From Fen-183 sp036504335 (GTDB taxonomy: Bacteria > Acidobacteriota > Thermoanaerobaculia > UBA5066): a DNA stretch of 64,000 nt. Both the position numbers and the translations under genes were made by a program. The stretch is from assembly GCA_036504335.1 (NCBI GenBank), contig DASXVJ010000033.1, forward strand, positions 170,558-234,557, read 5' to 3'. The notes beneath the pieces are model-generated. The model made no database searches. It saw only the letters and a program-made list of their open reading frames with translations, and was not told where the DNA came from. This document shows positions 8,352 through 15,177 of the stretch, piece by piece (position 1 is the first letter of the stretch; each line of letters opens with the position of its first letter).

Positions 8352-8969
8352 ATGAAGAAATCTCTCGTCCTCTCCGTTCTCGCCCTCGCCCTGGCCGCCT
8401 CCGCCGCGGCCGAGCCCGCCGTCGGCCCCGCCGCCGTCACCGGGACGTGGGCCGTCGACAAGGCCCACTCCGAGGTCGGCTTCCAGGTCCGCCACCTGAT
8501 GGCCAGGGTCCGCGGCGCCTTCGGCGACTTCGACGGCGCGGTGAAGATCGACGCGTCGAGGCCCGAAGCGTCGTCCGTGTCGTTCGTCGCGAGGACGGCG
8601 AGCGTCAGCACGAACGAGCCCAAGCGCGACGAGCACCTCCGCTCCGCCGACTTCTTCGACGCCGCGAAGTTTCCCGAGATCCGGTTCGTGTCGAAGTCCG
8701 TCAAGCCCGCCGGCGAGAACCGGTTCGAGGTCACGGGCGACCTCACGCTGCGCGGGGTCACGAAGCAGGTCACGCTCCCCGTCACCTTCCTCGGGATCCA
8801 GAAGGACCCGTGGGGCAACGAGAAGGCCGGATTCGAGACGGCCGTGACGCTCAACCGGAAGGACTTCGGCGTGAACTGGAACAAGGCCCTCGACCAGGGC
8901 GGATACATCCTCGGCGACGACGTGTCCGTGACGATCGCCCTCGAGACCGCGCGCGCGAAGGTGAACTGA
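8352..8969 (+). CDS. Secreted YceI-family lipid-binding protein
   Basis: A 205-aa protein. The ATG at 8352 has AAAGGAG upstream and opens a signal peptide (MKKSLVLSVLALALAASAAA). The rest is a complete YceI lipocalin-like domain: TWAVDKAHSEVGFQVRHL, a HLRSADFFDAAKFPEIRF segment, DLTLRGVTKQVTLP and the WGNEKAGFE region. Family members bind isoprenoid or other long amphiphiles in the periplasm and are often stress-induced. The Rrf2 gene just upstream and the shared operator suggest control by it. A second YceI protein without signal peptide is encoded at 62010-62558. Confidence 0.93.
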   Translation: MKKSLVLSVLALALAASAAAEPAVGPAAVTGTWAVDKAHSEVGFQVRHLMARVRGAFGDFDGAVKIDASRPEASSVSFVARTASVSTNEPKRDEHLRSADFFDAAKFPEIRFVSKSVKPAGENRFEVTGDLTLRGVTKQVTLPVTFLGIQKDPWGNEKAGFETAVTLNRKDFGVNWNKALDQGGYILGDDVSVTIALETARAKVN

Positions 8970-8992
8970 GCCGCGCCCCCGTCGCCGGGCGG

Positions 8993-9013
8993 GCCGCTCC
9001 CTCGTGGGGCGGC
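8993..9013. terminator. Possible bidirectional hairpin between yceI and hemerythrin genes
   Basis: GCCGCTCC (8993-9000) and GGGGCGGC (9006-9013) can form an 8-bp stem with one G-U pair and a 5-base loop, between the two convergent genes. No T-run follows on either strand, so this is a weak terminator candidate. Confidence 0.3.
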
Positions 9014-9029
9014 TCGTCGCCGGGCCGCC

Positions 9030-9449
9030 TCAGCCGCGGTTCGCGACGAAGCGGGCCGTGACGAGATCCATCGTCTGGATGTGGTTCACGAACCACTCCG
9101 GGACATCGACGAGAACCCACGCCCTGAGGCGCGCGGCGTCGCCCGACTCCCGGAAGCGGCGGATCTCGTCGTCCAGCTCGGCGAGGACGCGCACGTGCTC
9201 GGCGTGGTGGACCGGGAACGCCGGGAAGCCGGTGCGCCGCATCGCCTCGTCCTCGCGGCCGAAGTGAGCGGCCGTGTGGTCGCGCAGCGCCGCGAGGCAC
9301 GCGAGGGCCGCCGACGCGTCGCCCGACCCCGCCTCGAGCGCGCCGACCGCGTCGGCGACCGCGTTCAGGAGTCGCCCCTCCTCGCGATGGTCGGCGTTCA
9401 CGAAGTCGAGAGGGACCTGGGGAATCGCGTCGAGGTCGACGAGCGGCAT
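9030..9449 (-). CDS. Bacteriohemerythrin-like protein
   Basis: A 139-aa protein with GGAGG 6 bases before the ATG at 9449. It shows the diiron ligand pattern of hemerythrins: DHREEG early, HTAAHFGREDEAM (HxxxE) in the middle, FPVHHAEH (HxxxH) and FVNHIQTMD (HxxxxD) near the end, within a four-helix bundle of usual length. Members bind O2 and serve in oxygen storage, delivery or sensing in the cytoplasm. No signalling domain is fused. It is convergent with yceI and divergent from the sortase gene. Confidence 0.9.
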   Translation of the reverse strand: MPLVDLDAIPQVPLDFVNADHREEGRLLNAVADAVGALEAGSGDASAALACLAALRDHTAAHFGREDEAMRRTGFPAFPVHHAEHVRVLAELDDEIRRFRESGDAARLRAWVLVDVPEWFVNHIQTMDLVTARFVANRG

Positions 9450-9518
9450 GGCGGTCCTCCGGCCCTGTTGTAGCCGTCCCGGGCCGCCGTGTCCATCCGT
9501 CACCCGTAGAATCCGGCC

Positions 9519-10238
9519 GTGTTCGCGAAGCGCCTCGGAACCGCCCTCATCGCCGCCGGCGTCGTGCTCCTCGGCGTCTGGGCCGCGGCGCGGCTGCACA
9601 CGATCCTCGGGTCGCGGCAGGACCGGGCCCGCTTCGAGGAGCAGCGCGCGGCCGCGCGCATGCCGGCTCCCCCCGCGGCGTCTGCCACGCTCCCGAGCCC
9701 CGTTCCCACCGCGGACGCCGCGCTCCTTCCCCGGCTCGCGGAGAGACCGGTGGACGTTTCGCTCTGGTCGGACAAGCGCGTCAAGGAGTGGAAGGAGAGC
9801 CTCGAGGCCGACCGCCGCGCGCCGCTCGCCCTCCTGCGGATGCCGCGTCTTAAGATCGACGTCCCGGTCCTCGAAGGCACGGACGACCTGACGCTCAACC
9901 GCGGCGCCGGCTGGATCGAGGGCACGGCGCGCCCCGGCGAGCCGGGCAACGTCGCCCTTTCCGCGCACCGCGACGGTTTCTTCCGCGCTCTCAAGGACGT
10001 CGCCGTCGGCGACGAGATCGTCCTCGAGACCCCGCACGCGACGACGCGGTACGCCGTGGCGTGGACGAAGATCGTCGACCCGGACGACGTGTGGGTGCTG
10101 AACGAGACCGACGGTCCCGCGGTCACGCTCGTGACGTGCTACCCGTTCTACTTCGTCGGGTCGGCCCCCCGGCGGTTGATCGTGCGCGCGACGCCCCTCA
10201 GCGCGGCTCCAGCCCCGACCAGCGGCCCGCCGCCTTGA
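9519..10238 (+). CDS. Sortase family transpeptidase (class D/E-like)
   Basis: A 239-aa protein with a GTG start and an N-terminal membrane anchor (LIAAGVVLLGVWAAARL). The sortase domain begins near LLRMPRLKIDVPVLEG. Catalytic His is in SAHRDGFFRAL (about 150), Cys in TLVTCYPF (about 207), and Arg in PRRLIVRA near the end. Sortases cut LPxTG-like signals and join proteins to an acceptor. No substrate gene is adjacent, but a protein with a C-terminal LPATA signal is encoded at 30766-31434. The last 41 bases overlap the convergent membrane-protein gene. Confidence 0.88.
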   Translation: MFAKRLGTALIAAGVVLLGVWAAARLHTILGSRQDRARFEEQRAAARMPAPPAASATLPSPVPTADAALLPRLAERPVDVSLWSDKRVKEWKESLEADRRAPLALLRMPRLKIDVPVLEGTDDLTLNRGAGWIEGTARPGEPGNVALSAHRDGFFRALKDVAVGDEIVLETPHATTRYAVAWTKIVDPDDVWVLNETDGPAVTLVTCYPFYFVGSAPRRLIVRATPLSAAPAPTSGPPP

Positions 10239-10485
10239 TGAGCGCCCCGCAGACGAGGTAGGTCCCGACCACCGCCGGGACGACGAGCCAGCCCCGGCCG
10301 CCCGAAGTTCGGCCGGGACTCAGCCCGTCGCGCACGGCGAGGAACGGAAGGACTTGCGCGAACAGGAACCCGATCACGAGAAGGCGCGTCACGCTCTCCG
10401 CCGTGAGGCCCGCGACGGAGATCGACAAGGCGATCGCGAGCGCCGCCCACAGGACGTAGAGCTTCGGGCCCGCCTCACTCCACAT
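10198..10485 (-). CDS. Small membrane protein, unknown
   Basis: A 95-aa protein from ATG 10485, with three predicted membrane helices (LYVLWAALAIALSISVAGL, VTRLLVIGFLFAQVLPFLAV, GWLVVPAVVGTYLVCGALI). I recognise no family. It lies downstream of the OmpA-like gene on the same strand (44 bases between) and its 3' end overlaps the sortase gene in antisense. The codon third positions are GC-rich as in its neighbours, supporting real coding. Confidence 0.65.
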   Translation of the reverse strand: MWSEAGPKLYVLWAALAIALSISVAGLTAESVTRLLVIGFLFAQVLPFLAVRDGLSPGRTSGGRGWLVVPAVVGTYLVCGALIKAAGRWSGLEPR

Positions 10486-10529
10486 GCCTGCAGCAACGGA
10501 TCCGGGGAGACTGAGGTTCCGGAGAAGCG

Positions 10530-11357
10530 TCAGTTGCGGACGAGCTCGACCCGGCGGTTCTTCGCGCGCCCCTGCTCGTCGTCGTTCGTCGCGATGGGAG
10601 CGAGCGGCCCGACGCCGTAGCCCTTCAGCCGCGCGGCCGCGACTCCGTGCGCGGTCGTCAGCGCCGTGACGACGGCGTCGGCCCGCGCCTGCGAGAGCTT
10701 CATGTTGCCGTCGACCGCCCCGACCGCGTCCGTGTGCCCGACGACCCAGAGCTTCAGCGACGGATCGGCCGCCAGGAGCTTCGCGACTTCCTTCAGCGCC
10801 GGAGTCGACTCCGGCTTGAGCACCGACTTGGCCGTGTCGAAGTAGATCCCGTCGACCGCGACGTGTCCGGCGGCCTTGAGGCCGTTTCCGAAGGACGCCG
10901 CGTCCGCGGCGACGTGCTGCTCCATCGCCTGCTTCTCGACGATGCGGAGCCAGATCGCGGAGTTCCCCTTCTCGGCCTCGGCCCAGACTTCCTTTCCGTC
11001 GACGACCGCCGAAAGGGTGACCCATCTCTGGGAGTCGGTGCCCTGAACCGCGCCCCCGATCTTCTTCATCGCGTTCTCGTAGTTGCGGACGACGGCGATC
11101 CCGGACTGGTCGTCCTTGCGGTCGTCGACCACGTACGTGAGGAACGTGAACTTCCCTTCGACCGTCTGCTTCTTCCCGCCGGCGACGCGGAACGTGTACG
11201 CGTCGAACTCCTTCACCTCGCACGACCCGATGCGGTAGTTCGGCATCCGCGTCGGGAAGAGCGCGTGATCGCTGCATCCCGCCCGGTCGGGCTTTACCGC
11301 AAGGGCCGCGCCGGAACCGAGGAGAACCACGAAAACGGCGAACCTGATCTTCATCAT
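10530..11357 (-). CDS. OmpA-family peptidoglycan-binding protein
   Basis: A 275-aa protein with a signal peptide (MMKIRFAVFVVLLGSGAALA) and GGAGG upstream of the paired ATGs. The N-terminal half (about 20-155) is a domain of unknown type with two cysteines (AGCSDHALF, IGSCEVKEF). The C-terminal OmpA domain (about 160-275) is complete: GIYFDTAKSVLKPES, LKLWVVGHTDAVG, LSQARADAVV and AKNRRVEL. It probably binds peptidoglycan in the periplasm. It is divergent from the beta-propeller gene; an imperfect palindrome lies between them at 11404-11421. Confidence 0.88.
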   Translation of the reverse strand: MMKIRFAVFVVLLGSGAALAVKPDRAGCSDHALFPTRMPNYRIGSCEVKEFDAYTFRVAGGKKQTVEGKFTFLTYVVDDRKDDQSGIAVVRNYENAMKKIGGAVQGTDSQRWVTLSAVVDGKEVWAEAEKGNSAIWLRIVEKQAMEQHVAADAASFGNGLKAAGHVAVDGIYFDTAKSVLKPESTPALKEVAKLLAADPSLKLWVVGHTDAVGAVDGNMKLSQARADAVVTALTTAHGVAAARLKGYGVGPLAPIATNDDEQGRAKNRRVELVRN

Positions 11358-11468
11358 CGGACTCCTCCAGTGTCCATCTTGGTGCCGGCCTGCCGGCGGC
11401 CCCCTGACGCAGCTGCATCAGAGAGGGAGGCGAGACTGAGATTCAGGGGCATCGTGATACGGTGAGCC

Positions 11469-12863
11469 ATGAGCAACTCTCCGAAGAAGGCCTTGAGCGC
11501 GTCGCGGGCTGGTTTCTTCGCCATGGCGATCGGCCTCGTCTTCGGGGGCACCGCTCGCGCCCAGGTCATCACCGAGTTCAGCGCCGGCATCACGCCCTCC
11601 GCGCAGCCCCACGGCATCACGACCGGCCCGGACGGCAACTTGTGGTTCGCGGAATTCACCGCCAGCAAGATCGGGCGCATCACACCGGCCGGGGTCATCG
11701 TCGAGTTCAGCATCCCCTCCGGCGCGTTGCCCTGGGCCATCGCGGCCGGCCCCGACGGCGCCCTGTGGTTCACGGAACAATTCGGCGGCAAGATCGGCCG
11801 CATCACGACCGCCGGAGTCGTAACCGAGTTCGGCGTCGGCATCACCCTTCCCGTCACGACTCTCGGCATCGCGGCCGGTCCCGACGGCAACATGTGGTTC
11901 ACGGAATATCAGGGGCGGATCGGGCGGATTACGATGGCCGGAGCCATCAGCGAGTTCAGTGCGGGAATGAGCCCCTTCGCGGCCCCTCAGGGCATCACGG
12001 CGGGACCCGACGGCAACATGTGGTTCACGGAGTACGCGAACCCCGGTCGGATCGGGCGGATCACGATGGCGGGAGCCATCAACGAGTTCGAGATCGGCAT
12101 CACCCCCGGCGGCGGCATCGAAGCCATCACGGGCGGCGCCGACGGAAACGTCTGGTTCGCGAACCAGAACAGCGACCTCATCGGGAAGATCACACCGGCC
12201 GGCGTCGTTACCGAGTACCCCATCCCGCCCACCATTCCGGTCCACTACGCGCAGACGCGCGGCATCACGCTCGGCCCCGACGGCAACGTCTGGTTCACGG
12301 AGTACGCCGGCAACCGGATCGGGCGCATCACGCCGGCCGGAGTCGTCACCGAGTTCAACACGGGAATCAGCGTCCAGACGTCGCCGCGTGCCATCACCGC
12401 GGGTCCCGACGGCGCCCTGTGGTTCACGGAAGAAGTCGGCAACCGGATCGCCCGGATCACGACCGGCGTCACCCCTCCCGGAGCGTCCTTCTTCGGCCTG
12501 CCCCCGTGCCGTGTGCTCGATACGAGAAATGCCGCGGGCCCGCTCGGCGCGCCGCCCCTCCAGCCCGCGGGTTCACCGGATCGGGCCTTCGTCGTGACCG
12601 TCTCGTGCGGTATCCCGGCGGATGCCACGGCGATTTCCACGAACGTGACCGTCACGAACACGGCGGCGGCCGGCTACCTCTCGATCTACCGCGGAGACGG
12701 CGCCCGCACGGGTACGTCGTCGATCTCCTTCAACGCGGGCCAGACCCGCGCGAACAACGCGATCCTGCAGCTCGCGTTCGACGCGTCGGGTTCGGTGAAA
12801 GTGCAGAACACGGCCGGCGGGACCGTGGATTTCATCCTGGACGTGAACGGCTACTTCCGCTGA
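11469..12863 (+). CDS. Secreted Vgb-like beta-propeller protein with C-terminal DVNGYF domain
   Basis: A 464-aa protein with a signal peptide ending near GTARAQ. Residues about 33-340 hold seven or eight repeats of roughly 43 aa with the pattern GPDGNLWFTE ... IGRITPAGVVTEF, as in streptogramin lyase (virginiamycin B lyase) and NHL-like propellers. The C-terminal 120 residues (bases 12498-12860) form a separate domain from PPCRVLDTRN to DVNGYF, also found at the end of the 1132-aa protein at 38287-41685. Antibiotic lyase activity is not implied; most such exported proteins are uncharacterised. Confidence 0.85.
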   Translation: MSNSPKKALSASRAGFFAMAIGLVFGGTARAQVITEFSAGITPSAQPHGITTGPDGNLWFAEFTASKIGRITPAGVIVEFSIPSGALPWAIAAGPDGALWFTEQFGGKIGRITTAGVVTEFGVGITLPVTTLGIAAGPDGNMWFTEYQGRIGRITMAGAISEFSAGMSPFAAPQGITAGPDGNMWFTEYANPGRIGRITMAGAINEFEIGITPGGGIEAITGGADGNVWFANQNSDLIGKITPAGVVTEYPIPPTIPVHYAQTRGITLGPDGNVWFTEYAGNRIGRITPAGVVTEFNTGISVQTSPRAITAGPDGALWFTEEVGNRIARITTGVTPPGASFFGLPPCRVLDTRNAAGPLGAPPLQPAGSPDRAFVVTVSCGIPADATAISTNVTVTNTAAAGYLSIYRGDGARTGTSSISFNAGQTRANNAILQLAFDASGSVKVQNTAGGTVDFILDVNGYFR

Positions 12864-12874
12864 GCCCGCCGAAG

Positions 12875-14074
12875 TCAGATGACGCCGGCCTGCCTGAGGT
12901 CCGCGAGATCTGACTCGGAGCAGCCAAGCCGGCCGAGGATCTCGGCCGTGTGCGCGCCGAGCCGCGGCGGCGGCGCCTCGATGGCGGCCGGCGTCGCTCT
13001 GAAGAGCGCCGGGAGGTTGAAGAGCGGGAGCGGCCCGATTCCGGGCGCGTCGATCGTCTGCAGCGTCCCGCGGTGGACGACCTGCGGCTGGTGGAGCGCC
13101 TCGTCGAGGCCGAGAATCTCGCCCGACGGGACGTCCTTCGCGTTCAGGATCGCGACCCACTCCTTCGTCGTCTTCCCGGCGAGCCTCGCCTCGAGAAGCG
13201 GCGTCAGCGCCTTGCGGTTCTTCTTCCGCGTGTCGCGCTCGGCGAAGCGGGCGTCCGTCTTCATCTCAGGGACGCCGAGCGCATCGCACACGGACTCCCA
13301 CTGCTCCTGCTTGTTCGCGGCGATGTTGATGAATCCGTCCCCGGTCCTGAACACGCCGCTCGGCGCGGCCGTGAAGTTGTCGTTCCCCATGAGGACCGGC
13401 TGCTGGCCGCCGATCAGAAGATTCGCGGCGACCCAGCCCATGAGCGGCATGACCGCGTCGAGAAGCGCGACGTCGATCATCTGCCCCTCGCCCGTGCGCT
13501 CGCGGTGGTAGAGGGCCGTCATGATCGCGAACGCCGCCGTGAGCCCGCCGACCGTGTCGCAGACGGGAAAGCCGCAGCGGAGCGGGTTCAGCCGCTCGTC
13601 GCCGTTCACGGCCATCGTCCCGGAGAGGCCCTGGATGATCTGGTCGTACGCCGGCTTGTCCGCGTCGGGTCCGTCCTGCCCGAAGCCCGAGATCGCGCAG
13701 TAGACGAGGCGCGGATTCACGGCGCGCATCGCGTCCCAGCCGACGCCGAGGCGGGTCATGACGCCGGGGCGGAAGTTCTCGACGACGGCGTCTGCTTCCG
13801 CGACGAGCTTGAGAAAGATTTCCTTCGCTTCCTTCTTCTTCAGGTTCAGGGTGATCGACTTCTTGTTCGCGTTCTGCGCGAGGAAGCTCGTCCCCATCAG
13901 CTCCTTGTTCAGTTTCGGGACGTTGCCGAGCTTGCGCGCGAGGTCGCCGTCCGCCGGGTTTTCGATCTTGATCACCTCGGCGCCGAGGAGCGCGAGGTGA
14001 AGCGTGGCGTAAGGGCCGGACAGGACGTTCGTGAGGTCGAGAACCCGCACTCCTTCGAGGGCTTTCTTCGTCAC
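12875..14074 (-). CDS. Class III CoA-transferase (CaiB/BaiF)
   Basis: A 399-aa protein of full family length. GTG 14074 overlaps the stop of the upstream lyase gene (GTGA), with GGAGG before it. Family marks: GVRVLDLTNVLSGPYAT at the start, GAEVIKIENP, the nucleophile Asp in PAYDQIIQGLSG, and TGEGQMIDVALLD. These cytoplasmic enzymes move CoA from one acyl group to another through an acyl-aspartyl intermediate. Pairing with an HMG-CoA-lyase-like enzyme suggests activation of an organic acid followed by cleavage of its CoA ester, such as citramalate or 3-hydroxy-3-methylglutarate (inference). Confidence 0.93.
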   Translation of the reverse strand: MTKKALEGVRVLDLTNVLSGPYATLHLALLGAEVIKIENPADGDLARKLGNVPKLNKELMGTSFLAQNANKKSITLNLKKKEAKEIFLKLVAEADAVVENFRPGVMTRLGVGWDAMRAVNPRLVYCAISGFGQDGPDADKPAYDQIIQGLSGTMAVNGDERLNPLRCGFPVCDTVGGLTAAFAIMTALYHRERTGEGQMIDVALLDAVMPLMGWVAANLLIGGQQPVLMGNDNFTAAPSGVFRTGDGFINIAANKQEQWESVCDALGVPEMKTDARFAERDTRKKNRKALTPLLEARLAGKTTKEWVAILNAKDVPSGEILGLDEALHQPQVVHRGTLQTIDAPGIGPLPLFNLPALFRATPAAIEAPPPRLGAHTAEILGRLGCSESDLADLRQAGVI

Positions 14075-14997
14075 GCCGGGACCTCCGCCTTCTTCGGCCC
14101 CGCGGGAACCGGCCCCGTCTTGTGGACCCGCCCCGGCATCTCGCGGCCGAAGTACGCCGCGACCGAGCGCGCGATCTCGACGAGGGCGCCGAGGTCGACG
14201 TCGGAACGGATCCCGGAGCGCTGCCAGCCCGCGACGAGGTCCTCGGTCGCGACGTTGCCTGCGGCGACCTTCGTGAACGGGCAGCCCCCGAGCCCGGCGA
14301 ACGAAGATTCGAACGACACGGCGCCCGCGCGCATCGCGGCCCAGACGTTCGCCATCCCGAGCCCGTACGTGTCGTGGAAGTGGCACGCGGGCTCGGCGTC
14401 GGGCGCGAGCGCGGCGATCGCGCCGTAGAGCCTCTCGACCTGCTCGGGGTACGCGTGGCCCGCCGTGTCCGCGAGGGAGATCCGCCGGAGACCCGCGCCG
14501 AGGTATTGCTTCACGATCGAAAGGACGCGCTCCTCGGGAACCGGCCCTTCGAAGCCGCAACCGAAGGCGGACTGGACGGAGACCTGCACGGCGCGGCCCG
14601 CCTCGACGGCTTTCTTCGCCGTCGCGACGATCCGCTGCGTCGCCTCCGCCGTCCCCATTCCCGTGTTCTTCCGGCTGTGCGTGTCGCTCGCCGAGACGCC
14701 GAGGCAGACGAGCGGGACGCCGCAGAGGAGCGCGCGATCGAGGCCTTTCTCGTTCAGGACGAGGCCCGACAGGACGCCCTTCCCCGCCGGCCGCGCCGCA
14801 AGCTGGCGGAACAATTCGTCCGTGTCCGCCATCTGCGGGACCCTTTCCGGGTTGACGAACGACCCGACCTGCACGACGTCGACGCCCGAGTCGAGCAGCC
14901 GCTCGATCCACACGCGCTTCGTCGCCGTGGGAACCGCCCGCTTCTCGACCTGGAGGCCGTCGCGCGGGCCGACTTCATGGAGGATGAGGCGGGCCAT
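14071..14997 (-). CDS. HMG-CoA lyase-like enzyme
   Basis: A 308-aa protein. ATG 14997 is preferred to the adjacent GTG 15000 because GGGGAG lies 6 bases before it. Marks of the HMGL/pyruvate-carboxyltransferase TIM barrel: HEVGPRDGLQ (catalytic Arg/Asp), metal site HFHDTYG, and the loop GGCPFTKVAAGNVATEDL with the catalytic Cys. Such enzymes cleave HMG-CoA to acetoacetate and acetyl-CoA, or related acyl-CoAs. It is translationally coupled to the CoA-transferase gene. The ribosome-binding site sits in a 13-bp hairpin. Confidence 0.93.
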   Translation of the reverse strand: MARLILHEVGPRDGLQVEKRAVPTATKRVWIERLLDSGVDVVQVGSFVNPERVPQMADTDELFRQLAARPAGKGVLSGLVLNEKGLDRALLCGVPLVCLGVSASDTHSRKNTGMGTAEATQRIVATAKKAVEAGRAVQVSVQSAFGCGFEGPVPEERVLSIVKQYLGAGLRRISLADTAGHAYPEQVERLYGAIAALAPDAEPACHFHDTYGLGMANVWAAMRAGAVSFESSFAGLGGCPFTKVAAGNVATEDLVAGWQRSGIRSDVDLGALVEIARSVAAYFGREMPGRVHKTGPVPAGPKKAEVPA

Positions 14998-15000
14998 CAC

Positions 15001-15035
15001 GATCTCCCCGCCGCGATTCTGACGGCGGGGAGATC
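15001..15035 (-). promoter_or_regulatory. Perfect 13-bp hairpin covering the ribosome-binding site of the lyase operon
   Basis: GATCTCCCCGCCG (15001-15013) and CGGCGGGGAGATC (15023-15035) are perfect inverted repeats with a 9-base loop. In the minus-strand message the 3' arm contains the GGGGAG Shine-Dalgarno and ends 3 bases before the ATG, so folding would hide it. No T-run follows, so it is not a terminator. It could act as RNA or as an operator. Confidence 0.55.
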
Positions 15036-15177
15036 CGCCCCCTATTGAGGCAGGTGCATTACGAGGCTCCAGGGAAAGGTCGACACGGGCCGGCGGACGA
15101 CCCGAGGGAGTGGAGTGGGCGCATCATGCAGGAGCAGGGCCAGAGCTACCGGCCCCGTCCGCCCCCCCCTTTCCACC

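Noticed and set aside
11600..12470. Periodic GGCATCAC/GACGGCAAC-like repeats
   Set aside because: They are codon-level echoes of the beta-propeller repeats, not a DNA element.
11469..12863. Naming the beta-propeller protein an antibiotic lyase (virginiamycin B lyase)
   Set aside because: The propeller repeats match the family, but the protein is exported, lacks resistance context and has an extra C-terminal domain; similarity of repeats does not prove the activity.
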